DNA from: an uncultured Prevotellaceae bacterium
Lineage (GTDB): Bacteria; Bacteroidota; Bacteroidia; Bacteroidales; Bacteroidaceae
Reading direction: 5' to 3'
Length of the DNA stretch: 46,733 bases
NCBI GenBank assembly: GCA_902780025.1
Contig: CACZDV010000023.1
Coordinates: 1 to 46,733, forward strand
Part shown: piece by piece, positions 34,365 through 42,632 of the stretch
Position numbering within the stretch: position 1 is the stretch's first letter
Layout: every line of letters begins with the position of its first letter
Translations under genes and position numbers: made by a program
Notes under the pieces: model-generated
The model's database searches: none
What the model was told of the DNA's origin: nothing
What the model saw: only the letters and a program-made list of their open reading frames with translations

Positions 34365-34814
34365 TTATAACTCGTTGTAACCCGGAATCTCAGGGAGGAA
34401 CTGGTAGGAGCGGCGGTCGTAGTCCATCTGGCAGCAGAAGTGCTGCAGACCGTTGCTGACCACCAGATAATCAGCATGCAGCAGGAGATTGTAGACCACA
34501 ATCTGGTCGAACGTCTTCTGCTGTATTTGTATGTGCGGGGCCTTGTACTCGATAATCATCTGCGGCTGCATGGCTTTATTATATAATAAGGTGTCGCAGC
34601 GCAGGCGCTTCTCGCCCACGCGCAGCTCGGTCTCGTTCACGAGCAGTCCCTTGGGGTAGCCCTTGTGCTCGACCAGGAAGTGGGTGAAGTGCTGGCGTAC
34701 CCACTCCTCGGGCGTCAGCGCCACGAACTTGCGGCGCAGAAAGTCGAAAATCTGCTGCTTTCCGTCACGCTCGCTCACATTTATTTCGTATTCGGGTAGG
34801 TTTAATCGAATCAT
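34365..34814 (-). CDS. Stand-alone HsdR N-terminal-like nuclease domain protein (HSDR_N_2)
   Basis: This 149-residue protein matches the HSDR_N_2 domain of type I restriction R subunits. It has a PD-(D/E)xK-like core: Glu near residue 62 (VNETEL), Asp74 in RCDTLLYN and Glu89-x-Lys91 in MIIEYKAP. It has no helicase domain and no methylase or specificity gene beside it, so it is not a restriction system. In other Bacteroidetes this small gene is commonly found close to holA; here a DUF4421 gene lies between. A DNA-repair or DNA-binding role is inferred. Confidence 0.85.
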   Translation of the reverse strand: MIRLNLPEYEINVSERDGKQQIFDFLRRKFVALTPEEWVRQHFTHFLVEHKGYPKGLLVNETELRVGEKRLRCDTLLYNKAMQPQMIIEYKAPHIQIQQKTFDQIVVYNLLLHADYLVVSNGLQHFCCQMDYDRRSYQFLPEIPGYNEL

Positions 34815-34819
34815 TTTTG

Positions 34820-34838
34820 TAACTTTGCAGCAAAATTA
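34820..34838. promoter_or_regulatory. Back-to-back -7 boxes for divergent genes
   Basis: TAACTTTG on the plus strand (34820-34827) would serve the DUF4421 gene at 34865, and TAATTTTG on the minus strand (34831-34838) the HsdR-like gene starting at 34814. Neither has TTTG at the expected -33 position. The whole gap is only 50 nt. Confidence 0.6.
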
Positions 34839-34864
34839 CAAAATAAAACGGAAAAACTCGTCGA

Positions 34865-36031
34865 ATGGTGAAAAAATATTCGCTCTTGGTGGCTGTTTTT
34901 GCCCTGCTGACCTTTACTGAAACCTCGGCTGGCGACGGCAACCCCCTGCTGAAATTCGGGCGGAGCGTACTGAACTATATCGACTCGATGGCCGTCAAGG
35001 GCATTGATCCCAGCTACATCGGAGTGCCCAAGAAACCGTGGCAGGTCGTGCTCAGGGGAAGCGTCAACAAGGCGGAACTGGAGATGAATGCAACCATCAA
35101 CGCCAACGACATCTTCGACATTTTTGACGGCAATATGGACTGCGACTACCACATACGCTCAGGAACGGAAAACTATGCGGGCGTGTGGGCAGGCTATCGC
35201 GGCTACGGCATAGGCTACTCGCGCTTGCTGGACAGCAAGACCGAGGGCTCGCTGCTGACGCTGGGCCTCACGGGAAGCTGCTACGGCGTGAACTTCCGTA
35301 ACCACCACTTCGTGACCGACGAATGCGTAATCCACGACCAAGGCTCCATCATGGGCATACCCGTCGACACAACGTCCGTTGGCAAGGTGGCAAGCCCCAT
35401 CCACGTCCGCTCAATCATTCTTGACGGCTACTACCTCTTCAACGGCCGGCGGTTCTCCTATATGGCAGCCTACGACCAGTCGGCCTACCAGCTGCGCTCG
35501 TCGGGTTCTTTCATGGTGGGCGGTATGTACTACCACGCACATATCGACTACGCCGCCCCTGAGAACATGGGTTTCATATTCCTGATGGATGACGTGGGCG
35601 AGATGCGCCAATGGCAGGTGGCCGTGGGGGCAGGATATGCCTATAACTGCGTGCCCGTGAAGGGACTACTCATCAGCGGTATGCTGATGCCTATGCTGAC
35701 GGGCTACAACCGCCTGAGAACCTACCGATACGACTCGCTGCTGAAGCAGCTGTTCCTGAAAGACCCAACCTGGGACATAGAGCCGTTGCTCAACGACGAC
35801 GAAGTCGATGACGTAGAGATGCTGTGGCCCGATGAAGAGCGCTACAAGACGACTCAGACCAGCCACATGACCCTGAACTTCAATGCGCGGGCGTCCATAA
35901 CCTACAACTTGGACGAAACCGCCTATCTCAACGTCTACGGACAAGTCTACAACTTCCGGTTCAGCCACGACCACAACCACGGCGCACTTACCGAGTGGTT
36001 TGTCAATGCGGCCCTGGGCCTCAGATTCTAA
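34865..36031 (+). CDS. DUF4421 family outer-envelope protein (second paralogue)
   Basis: This 388-residue protein has a signal peptide (MVKKYSLLVAVFALLTFTETSA), a helical opening, and then beta-strand-like stretches ending in FVNAALGLRF, typical of an outer-membrane protein. It shares with the protein at 3816-4859 the motif YLFNGRRFSYMAAYDQSAYQLRSSGSFMVG (compare SFNHRRFSFPAALFQNYYQLRSAGSWLAG). Function is unknown. It ends 20 nt before holA. Confidence 0.78.
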   Translation: MVKKYSLLVAVFALLTFTETSAGDGNPLLKFGRSVLNYIDSMAVKGIDPSYIGVPKKPWQVVLRGSVNKAELEMNATINANDIFDIFDGNMDCDYHIRSGTENYAGVWAGYRGYGIGYSRLLDSKTEGSLLTLGLTGSCYGVNFRNHHFVTDECVIHDQGSIMGIPVDTTSVGKVASPIHVRSIILDGYYLFNGRRFSYMAAYDQSAYQLRSSGSFMVGGMYYHAHIDYAAPENMGFIFLMDDVGEMRQWQVAVGAGYAYNCVPVKGLLISGMLMPMLTGYNRLRTYRYDSLLKQLFLKDPTWDIEPLLNDDEVDDVEMLWPDEERYKTTQTSHMTLNFNARASITYNLDETAYLNVYGQVYNFRFSHDHNHGALTEWFVNAALGLRF

Positions 36032-36051
36032 TCTAACACACACATAACAAT

Positions 36052-37080
36052 ATGGCAGAACAAAAGACAGCTACCTACGAAGGCATCATGGCCGACCTGA
36101 AAGCCGGAAAATATGCGCCCGTCTACTATCTGATGGGCGAGGAGGCTTATTATATCGACAAAATCTGCGACTATATCGCCGAGCATGCCCTGCAGCCCGA
36201 GGAGCGCGACTTCAACCAGACCATTATGTTCGGTTCCGACGTTACAGCCGCACAAGTGGCCGACGTAGCCCGCCGATACCCTATGATGGCCGAGCGGCAG
36301 GTGGTCATCGTCAAGGAAGCGCAGAACCTGAAGCAGACTGACCAGCTGGAAAAGTACTTCAAGCAGCCCTCGCCGCAGACCGTACTTGTGCTCTGCCACA
36401 AAAACGGCACCATTGACGGCAGGAAACGCGAGTATGTCAAGTCCATCCGAGAGGCTGGCATACTCTTCGAGAGTAAAAAACTGCGCGACCGCGACCTGCT
36501 ACCTTTCATTGAGGGCTATCTGCGCCAACGAGAAGTGAGCATCGACCCTAAGTCCACCCAGCTCATTGCCGACAGCATAGGCGCCGACCTGAGCCGATTG
36601 ACCAGCGAACTCGACAAGGTCATCATCTCGCTGCCTCAAGAGGATAGGAGAGTGACTCCGCAGGTGGTCGAAGACCAGATTGGCGTCAGCAAGGACTTCA
36701 ATGCCTTCGAACTGCGCGACGCCATCGTCAACCGCAATGTTTTCAAGGCAAATCAGATAATAAAATATTTTGACAATAATCCGAAGGCCGGAAGTATCTA
36801 CTCTTTTCTCCCGATGCTCTTCAGTTATTTCCAGAATCTGATGATCGCATTTTACGCGCCAAAAAAGCAAAGCCAGGAGGCCGTTGCAGAGTGGCTGGAA
36901 TTACGATCTCCGTGGGCCGCGAAAGAGTACATGACAGGAATGAGAAATTTCAGCTCCATGAAAGTGCTACAGATAATTTCCAAAATTAGGGAAATTGACG
37001 CCAAAAGTAAGGGCTTGGATAACCCAAATACGCCCCCAGGAGAACTCATGAAAGAACTGATTTTTTACATTTTGCACTAA
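36052..37080 (+). CDS. holA: DNA polymerase III delta subunit
   Basis: This 342-residue clamp-loader subunit opens the beta clamp for replication. It shows the family features: PVYYLMGEEAYYIDKI near residue 22, DVADVARRYPMMAERQVVIVKEA near 65, IDPKSTQLIADSIGADLSRLTSELDKV near 165, and a C-terminal domain with FNAFELRDAIVNRNVFKANQI. The ATPase motifs are absent, as expected for delta. A strong terminator follows. Confidence 0.93.
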   Translation: MAEQKTATYEGIMADLKAGKYAPVYYLMGEEAYYIDKICDYIAEHALQPEERDFNQTIMFGSDVTAAQVADVARRYPMMAERQVVIVKEAQNLKQTDQLEKYFKQPSPQTVLVLCHKNGTIDGRKREYVKSIREAGILFESKKLRDRDLLPFIEGYLRQREVSIDPKSTQLIADSIGADLSRLTSELDKVIISLPQEDRRVTPQVVEDQIGVSKDFNAFELRDAIVNRNVFKANQIIKYFDNNPKAGSIYSFLPMLFSYFQNLMIAFYAPKKQSQEAVAEWLELRSPWAAKEYMTGMRNFSSMKVLQIISKIREIDAKSKGLDNPNTPPGELMKELIFYILH

Positions 37081-37107
37081 TTCCGCGTTCTGGAATGAAC
37101 CATTTTT

Positions 37108-37133
37108 GCGTTCCTCGTGAACGCTTTTTTTTT
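37108..37133 (+). terminator. Rho-independent terminator of holA
   Basis: GCGTTC (37108-37113) and GAACGC (37119-37124) form a stem with loop CTCGT, followed by nine T residues. It lies 27 nt after the holA stop. Confidence 0.88.
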
Positions 37134-37264
37134 GCCCTAATCCCAGTCTGGATGCAGGTTCCAGACAATTTCTGACCTCTCAAAATTCGCGTATTTTCAG
37201 CCTTCACCACCATTGGTTCAGAATACTCAAAAAACGCCGAAAAAACTTCGTTTCGGCTCTCCAA

Positions 37265-37764
37265 GATTTATTGTTCACATTATTTAGCGTTTCTGATTGT
37301 GAATTTTGAAAGCTATATCAGTTTTCATACGTAAAACAATTTAGTGTTTTAAGATGAATATTACAAATAAAAAGGAAAATTTACATATTAAGAATATTAA
37401 ATTTAAAACACAAATATTTGATTTTATATTACTAAACCAATATTTATTCACGCCGTTTTTCATTATAATAACGTATTGAAAACCTGCTAATTATGTAAAA
37501 TATCAAAAGAATACAATCGGATATTCCTAAATTTCACTCTCCTAAACCTGAATATTTGATGCCTAAACGCCAAGTTACATGTAAATACCATATTTACACC
37601 CAGTTATTTACGTTTTATCTTTCTAAAAACCCTTCTACTACGTTTATTGATGTAAATTTACGTTTGTGTTTCAATATCCAAATTTTCTGCTTTTGATACT
37701 TTACAGGTTTATAATCTTGAATCATAAATTTATATTTTACAATTAAAAATTTTCGCTACAAATG
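37265..37764. other. AT-rich non-coding gap with repeated TGTAAA/TTTACA motifs
   Basis: About 500 nt without a credible ORF on either strand separate holA from the HTH gene, and the base composition is far lower in GC than the neighbouring genes. The hexamer TGTAAA or its complement recurs: at 37380, 37494, 37580, 37593, 37651 and 37700. Two are arranged as palindromes, TGTAAATA-CCA-TATTTACA (37580-37598) and GTAAATTTAC (37652-37661). Another TGTAAA (37794-37799) overlaps the -7 box of the HTH gene promoter. The motifs could be binding sites for that regulator; chance in AT-rich DNA is the alternative. Confidence 0.5.
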
Positions 37765-37795
37765 TTGCGGGATTCAATTTTTTGTTTTACCTTTG
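37765..37795 (+). promoter_or_regulatory. Promoter of the HTH regulator gene
   Basis: -33 TTG (37765-37767, preceded by G) and -7 TACCTTTG (37788-37795) are 20 nt apart. Transcription would start near 37802. Confidence 0.72.
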
Positions 37796-37812
37796 TAAAC
37801 TGAAACAAAAAT

Positions 37813-37826
37813 GGGCAAAATTGCCC
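37813..37826. promoter_or_regulatory. Perfect 14-bp palindrome at the transcription start of the HTH gene
   Basis: GGGCAAAATTGCCC is a perfect palindrome about 18-31 nt after the -7 box. If the protein starts at 37847, it lies in the untranslated leader, a usual place for an autorepressor operator. If the ATG at 37811 is used, it is coding. Confidence 0.55.
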
Positions 37827-37846
37827 CTAAACCCTACTTTAACTGT

Positions 37847-38314
37847 ATGAAGGACAGAATTCGTCAGATTATGGAGTCGCAACACATGACTCAACAAGTG
37901 TTCGCTCAGTTCATAGAAATGTCACCCGCATCGTTGAGCAGTATCTTCAACGGTCGTACTAAACCTACCCTCAACATCGTCGAGGCTATCAAAAAGAAAA
38001 TTCCTGACATCAGTACCGACTGGTTGATGTTTGGTTCTGGTTCTATGTATCTTGATGCTAATTCGGCTTCGCCCACCCCATCGTCGACACCCTTGTCAGC
38101 GTCTGAATCGATGTTGGAATTTTCTGACGCACCTGTTATCGCCCCCGATTTTGTTCAGCCGACGACTCAAAATCCCAATAGTGTAAAAAGTACACGTCCG
38201 ATTTCTGCTCGGGAGGAAATCAAAATTATTGACAAAATGCCCCGCCGTGTCACGGAGATCCGTGTGTTCTACGATGATCAAACCTGGGAGAGTTTCATCC
38301 CCGCCAAGAAGTAG
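37847..38314 (+). CDS. Helix-turn-helix (XRE-like) regulator with C-terminal extension
   Basis: I take the ATG at 37847, giving 155 residues beginning MKDRIRQIMESQHMTQQ, the normal opening of this HTH type; the ATG at 37811 would add 12 residues that overlap a palindrome. The HTH is QQVFAQFIEMSPASLSSIFNGRTKPTLN at residues about 17-45. A Ser/Thr/Pro-rich linker (residues about 65-125) leads to a conserved-looking end (RVTEIRVFYDDQTWESFIP). It has no peptidase or ligand domain. The palindrome and promoter upstream suggest autoregulation. Confidence 0.85.
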   Translation: MKDRIRQIMESQHMTQQVFAQFIEMSPASLSSIFNGRTKPTLNIVEAIKKKIPDISTDWLMFGSGSMYLDANSASPTPSSTPLSASESMLEFSDAPVIAPDFVQPTTQNPNSVKSTRPISAREEIKIIDKMPRRVTEIRVFYDDQTWESFIPAKK

Positions 38315-38338
38315 GTTTTGAATCTACAATAAAGACAT

Positions 38339-39739
38339 TCAGAACTGATATTGCAGTCCGCCTTGGACTTCCCATGAGTGGGTGGTCTGGGTCTCAAGGC
38401 TGGGGGCTTCCGTGCGATACCAGAAGTAGCGTGCGCGTAGGCTTATACCTATATTTGTAAGTGGTGTAAGCTTTACGGCGGGCTCCAGGGTGAGTGTAGT
38501 GGCATGTCCGTGCTCAATGGTAGTCGAGTGACGGTCGTCGTTGGCATAATAATCGTCCCAATTGAATAGACGTGAGGCTTTCAGGGCAATGTCTGTCTGC
38601 AGCGTTTTTCCTATGCTAAGGTTGTTGTTGAGCCTTATACCGTAACCGCTGGCATAGCTGTAACCCCTGCGTATGCCTGCTGTATTGGCCCTTGCGGAGG
38701 GCAGGCAACCTAATGCTATGCCGTTGACTACGAGTTGCTGCTGGAAGTATTTTCCGTATCGGTAGGCTATGCCAGGGCCTATGGCTCCTATTTCGAGGTA
38801 GCAGTAGGGCTTTCTGCGGCGACGGTCTTCGTTAGCGTTGTATTCGGTGGTTACGTTATGGTAGTCGTAGTAGTTGTAGATGCCTATTGCGGCATTCGTC
38901 TCGGCTTTGTTCGTCAGGGGACGGCTCCATAGTTGGTGGCCTACGCAGAGCGTGTTTATAAGTGCCTGATGCTGTCCGGCAACGGCTGTCAGCTGGAGTG
39001 TGAAGTAGTCGAACGGGCGGCTGCCTTCATTTCCCAGGACGTCGCCGTGGCTGACGTCGAGGGTGGCGGCAGCAGTAGTGACGGTCGTCAGGTTGCTGAT
39101 ATCGGTATATCGCACTCCGGTCTCTACGGAAACGTTGATATCTGTCGGCTGGTTAGTTCTGGGACCCACCCGCCATGACTGGCCACGCAGCAGTCGGTTT
39201 AAGCCGTTCATCGGGTCGATGAGGGTGGCCAGCAGTTCGCGGCCTACACGCTCTATACCCCGTTTGCTATCATCGAGTACGCAGTTGCTGATACGATGCA
39301 TGGGTTCACCAAGGGCAATGCCGCCTACGGTAGTTGTGATAAGGTCGTTGATGGCGGGATGTTCTGACTCGCATATCACTTCCCAGACAAGGCTTCCGCC
39401 GAGTGTGTAGAGAGAGGCGGTTCCTATGTCGAGACCGTTGCTGCGGGCGGCGGTATAGTAGAGCGCCCCGTGGTAGGGGTGGTTGATGGCGTTTGTGTCG
39501 AAGTAATCCTTGTCCCACCACCAATTACGGGGCTGGATGTTGTCTTTCAGCGAATGTATGCTGACCTTGTACCAAGGGGCATCTACAAAGAGGTGGTCAT
39601 AGCCCATGACAAGTGCGTTGACGGCAGTAACCTCGGCAGCGGCTATCCATGGGTGCCGGCTGGTAGTGTCAGGCGAATACTGTGCACGTACATTCAAGTA
39701 AGTACACATGGCCAAGATGACTACGAAGATGAATTTCAT
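38339..39739 (-). CDS. DUF3943 family outer-envelope protein (short form)
   Basis: The 466-residue product starts at the ATG at 39739, giving a signal peptide (MKFIFVVILAMCTYLNVRAQ); the frame upstream is only the shadow of the radical SAM gene. The core NHPYHGALYYTAARSNGLD and HPAINDLITTTVGGIALGE parallels that of the larger protein at 4964-7330. It ends WEVQGGLQYQF, consistent with a final barrel strand. Function is unknown. It begins 5 nt after the radical SAM gene, with which it is probably co-transcribed. Confidence 0.78.
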   Translation of the reverse strand: MKFIFVVILAMCTYLNVRAQYSPDTTSRHPWIAAAEVTAVNALVMGYDHLFVDAPWYKVSIHSLKDNIQPRNWWWDKDYFDTNAINHPYHGALYYTAARSNGLDIGTASLYTLGGSLVWEVICESEHPAINDLITTTVGGIALGEPMHRISNCVLDDSKRGIERVGRELLATLIDPMNGLNRLLRGQSWRVGPRTNQPTDINVSVETGVRYTDISNLTTVTTAAATLDVSHGDVLGNEGSRPFDYFTLQLTAVAGQHQALINTLCVGHQLWSRPLTNKAETNAAIGIYNYYDYHNVTTEYNANEDRRRRKPYCYLEIGAIGPGIAYRYGKYFQQQLVVNGIALGCLPSARANTAGIRRGYSYASGYGIRLNNNLSIGKTLQTDIALKASRLFNWDDYYANDDRHSTTIEHGHATTLTLEPAVKLTPLTNIGISLRARYFWYRTEAPSLETQTTHSWEVQGGLQYQF

Positions 39740-39744
39740 GTATG

Positions 39745-40509
39745 TTAATAAGAGGCTGTGCAGGGTATCCCGAGGCTGATGACGCGGTCGCGGATGGCAT
39801 CGAGTTCTTCGTGTGTAGCCTTGTGCAGGGAGTGGTCGGGCGTTTCGCGGTCGATGGTGTAGATCATCACCTGCTGGGGCTTGATGTCTTTGAGTGCCTG
39901 CAGCCACGGCTGTATATAGTGCTCGGTGGTGTTGTCGATGTCGTCGCCTTTCAGGAACATGGTCTGAATGATGACGTGCCCGTTGAATGCCTTCAGGCGG
40001 CTGATGATGGCGTCGACGTCGTAGGTGCCTGCCGGGCGGTCTACTATCCGTATGAAGTCAGGGTCAATGGTGTCGAGTTTCAGTATGTTGTTGTCCACAC
40101 GCATCAGCGCATCGTGTATGGCCTGGCGATGTATCATGGTCGAGTTGCTGAGTACCGACACCTTGGCTTGCGGACAATAGCGGTTGCGCAGGCTGATGGT
40201 GTCGTCGATGATTTCCGGGAAGTGCGGGTGGCAGGTAGGCTCTCCGTTGCCTGCGAATGTCAGCACGTCGGGCAGCTGGCCGTCCTCCTGCATCTGCTGC
40301 AGCTTGCGTTCAAGTCCCTCAGCCACTTCCTGGCGCGTTGGCATCGGCTTCTGCGGCCGGTGTTGCTCGTTGAATCCGCACTCGCAGTAGATGCAGTCGA
40401 AGGAGCACACCTTGCCGTCGGCAGGCAGCAGGTTGATGCCTAAGGAAATGCCCAGACGGCGGCTCTGAACGGGGCCGAAGATGGGCGATGGATAGATGAT
40501 GGTACTCAT
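39745..40509 (-). CDS. Radical SAM protein
   Basis: The 254-residue product starts at the ATG at 40509 (MSTIIYPSPIFGPVQSRRLG). The iron-sulfur motif CSFDCIYC (CX3CX2C) lies near residues 35-42, followed by FAGNGEPTCHPHF near 85, the GGE-like SAM-binding element. VLSNSTMIHR and KLDTIDPDFI are typical of the COG0731-like radical SAM group. The reaction is unknown. A -7 TACCTTTG box lies just upstream. Confidence 0.88.
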   Translation of the reverse strand: MSTIIYPSPIFGPVQSRRLGISLGINLLPADGKVCSFDCIYCECGFNEQHRPQKPMPTRQEVAEGLERKLQQMQEDGQLPDVLTFAGNGEPTCHPHFPEIIDDTISLRNRYCPQAKVSVLSNSTMIHRQAIHDALMRVDNNILKLDTIDPDFIRIVDRPAGTYDVDAIISRLKAFNGHVIIQTMFLKGDDIDNTTEHYIQPWLQALKDIKPQQVMIYTIDRETPDHSLHKATHEELDAIRDRVISLGIPCTASY

Positions 40510-40518
40510 AATGGTGTG

Positions 40519-40526
40519 CAAAGGTA
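40519..40526 (-). promoter_or_regulatory. Putative -7 box for the radical SAM gene
   Basis: The minus strand reads TACCTTTG, matching the Bacteroidetes -7 consensus, 10 nt before the start codon. No clear TTTG is seen at -33. Confidence 0.55.
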
Positions 40527-40564
40527 CACAATAAAATTAAAATTTGAAAATTATAAACTGAAAA

Positions 40565-40596
40565 TTTGCGTATTCGGACGAAATGTTGTAATTTTG
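40565..40596 (+). promoter_or_regulatory. Promoter of the ftsX operon
   Basis: -33 TTTG (40565-40568) and -7 TAATTTTG (40589-40596) are 20 nt apart, 33 nt before the ftsX start. Confidence 0.8.
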
Positions 40597-40629
40597 CAGC
40601 AATTTAGGTGTACTACATCGAACTTGTAA

Positions 40630-41508
40630 ATGAGAAAACAGAAACAGACGAACCGGCGCCGCCACGGCATGCAGGTCGTTACATTATGTATCAGCACGAC
40701 GATGGTGCTGATATTGCTTGGTCTTGTGGTGTTTTGCGTACTGACGGCGCATAACCTGTCGAACTATGTGAAGGAGAACCTGACGGTGACCGTGATGCTG
40801 AGCGACACGGTGAGTGTGAACGATGCTCACAGGTTGTGCCGTGAGGTTTATCACCGTCCCTATGCGCGTAATATTGACTATGTCAGCAAGGAACAGGCGC
40901 TGAAGGAGCAGTCGGAAGCCATGGGCAGCGATCCTTCGGAGTTCCTGGGCGTGAACCCGTTTGTGGCCACGCTGGAGCTTCAGCTGAAGTCTGACTATGC
41001 CAATCCCGACTCCCTGCGCTGGATAGCCCGCGAACTGGCCCGTAACCCGATGGTGACGGACGTGGCCTATCAGGCGGACCTGATGGACAGCGTGAACCGC
41101 AACCTGAAGAAGGTGAGTCTGGTGCTGGTGGTATTGGCGGTGTTGCTGACGTTCATCAGCTACTCGCTCATCAGCAATACGGTTCGCCTTGGCGTCTACT
41201 CGCGGCGTTTCCTTATCCACACCATGAAGCTGGTGGGCGCGTCGTGGGGCTTCATACGCCGTCCGTTCATGCTTAACGGGCTGACCGTCGGACTGGTGGC
41301 TGCCCTCCTGGCCTGCATCGTGCTGGGAGGAGCCGTCTGGACACTCTTCCAGTACGAACCAGCCCTCGACACCATTATCACGTGGCAGGTGCTGGCGCTG
41401 ACGGCTGCTGCCGTGGTGCTGTTCGGCCTGATTATCACGTCGCTTTGCTCTTACATCTCGGTCAACCGATTCCTGAAGATGCGGGCAAGCGAGCTTTATA
41501 AGATTTAA
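40630..41508 (+). CDS. ftsX: Cell-division permease-like protein FtsX
   Basis: This 292-residue inner-membrane protein has four membrane segments: one near residues 20-45, then an extracytoplasmic domain with YVSKEQALKEQSEAMGSDPSEFLGVNP, and three in the C-terminal half (LVLVVLAVLLTFISYSLISN, GLVAALLACIVLGGAVW, VLALTAAAVVLFGLIITSL). MKLVGASWGFIRRPFMLNGL is the FtsX cytoplasmic motif. With FtsE it controls septal peptidoglycan hydrolysis; ftsE is not in the window. It heads a six-gene operon. Confidence 0.93.
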   Translation: MRKQKQTNRRRHGMQVVTLCISTTMVLILLGLVVFCVLTAHNLSNYVKENLTVTVMLSDTVSVNDAHRLCREVYHRPYARNIDYVSKEQALKEQSEAMGSDPSEFLGVNPFVATLELQLKSDYANPDSLRWIARELARNPMVTDVAYQADLMDSVNRNLKKVSLVLVVLAVLLTFISYSLISNTVRLGVYSRRFLIHTMKLVGASWGFIRRPFMLNGLTVGLVAALLACIVLGGAVWTLFQYEPALDTIITWQVLALTAAAVVLFGLIITSLCSYISVNRFLKMRASELYKI

Positions 41509-41529
41509 GAATCAAAAAAAGAAATAGAA

Positions 41530-41778
41530 ATGGACAAGAAACAATTGGCTTTTGGCCGCATGAACTTCATCCTGCTTGCCGTCGGCATGCTGGTGGTCAT
41601 CATCGGCTTCATCCTGATGGGTGGTAGCGGCTCTACCGAGGAGGCCTACAACCCCGACATCTTCAGCGCCCAGCGCACCAAGGTGGCACCCGTCGTTTGC
41701 CTGCTGGGCTTTGTGTCAATGATCTATGCCGTAGTGCATAAGCCGAAGGACGAAGCGCAGAAGGAGGTGACGGAATGA
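41530..41778 (+). CDS. DUF3098 small membrane protein
   Basis: This 82-residue protein has two membrane segments (NFILLAVGMLVVIIGFILMGG and VAPVVCLLGFVSMIYAVV) linked by a short loop. The family is known from Bacteroidetes and usually sits between ftsX and uppP, as here. Function is unknown, but context points to envelope growth or division. Its stop overlaps the uppP start by ATGA. Confidence 0.9.
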   Translation: MDKKQLAFGRMNFILLAVGMLVVIIGFILMGGSGSTEEAYNPDIFSAQRTKVAPVVCLLGFVSMIYAVVHKPKDEAQKEVTE

Positions 41779-42632
41779 CCTGGTTAGAGACAGTCATCAT
41801 CGCTATCGTCGAGGGTCTGACGGAGTTCCTGCCCGTTTCGTCGACAGGTCACATGATTATCACCCAGAACCTGTTGGGCATTGAGCAGGGAGACCCCTTC
41901 GTGCATGCCTTCACGTTCATCATCCAGTTTGGTGCCATCTTGTCGGTGGTATGTCTTTACTGGAAGCGTTTCTTCCAGTTCGACCGTACTCCGGCTCCCG
42001 AGGGCAGTTCGCTGTGGCAGCGCCTCAAGCACAAGTACTACTTCTACTGGCTGCTCTTCGTGGGCGTGTTGCCTGCTGTGGTCATCGGACTGGCTGCCAA
42101 GAAGTCGGGATTGCTCGACTGGCTGCTCGACAGCGTCGAGGTGGTGGCCATCATGCTGGTGGTAGGTGGTGTGTTCATGCTCTTCTGCGACAAACTGTTC
42201 AACAAGGGTGATGATCACACGAAGGTCAACGAGAAGCGCGCCTTCAACATCGGTCTCTACCAATGTATATCGGTCATTCCTGGCGTGTCACGCTCTATGG
42301 CTACCATCGTGGGCGGCATGACGCAGGGACTGACGCGCAAGCGGGCTGCCGAGTTCTCGTTCTTTCTGGCTGTGCCTACGATGGCCGGAGCCACGTTGCT
42401 CGACCTGCTCGACCTCGTGAAGGAGGATGCCGTGTGGGCCACCTCCCATAACATCATGATGCTGCTCTTAGGCTGCGTCGTGGCCTTTGTCGTGGCGCTG
42501 CTGGCCATGAAGTGGTTCGTGGCATTCCTCACCAAGTACGGCTTCAAGGCCTTTGGTATCTATCGCATCATCGTCGGCACCATCATCATCGTGCTGCTGC
42601 TGACGGGTCACTCACTTGCAATGGTCGACTAA
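41775..42632 (+). CDS. uppP: Undecaprenyl-diphosphatase
   Basis: This 285-residue membrane enzyme recycles undecaprenyl diphosphate to the monophosphate lipid carrier for peptidoglycan. Both BacA/UppP signatures are present: EGLTEFLPVSSTGHMI near residue 14 and PGVSRSMATIVGGM near residue 170. About eight hydrophobic segments are seen. The ATG of truB overlaps its TAA stop by one base. Confidence 0.95.
   Translation: MTWLETVIIAIVEGLTEFLPVSSTGHMIITQNLLGIEQGDPFVHAFTFIIQFGAILSVVCLYWKRFFQFDRTPAPEGSSLWQRLKHKYYFYWLLFVGVLPAVVIGLAAKKSGLLDWLLDSVEVVAIMLVVGGVFMLFCDKLFNKGDDHTKVNEKRAFNIGLYQCISVIPGVSRSMATIVGGMTQGLTRKRAAEFSFFLAVPTMAGATLLDLLDLVKEDAVWATSHNIMMLLLGCVVAFVVALLAMKWFVAFLTKYGFKAFGIYRIIVGTIIIVLLLTGHSLAMVD

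Noticed and set aside
34365-34814. Type I restriction-modification system
   Set aside because: Only the HsdR N-terminal domain is present; there is no helicase part, HsdM or HsdS.
37046-37264. Minus-strand 72-codon frame after holA
   Set aside because: It crosses the holA terminator and has no family resemblance or promoter.
42512-42631. N-terminal extension of truB from an upstream start
   Set aside because: It would overlap uppP by 120 nt with basic, non-homologous sequence; the ATG at 42632 gives the normal TruB start.
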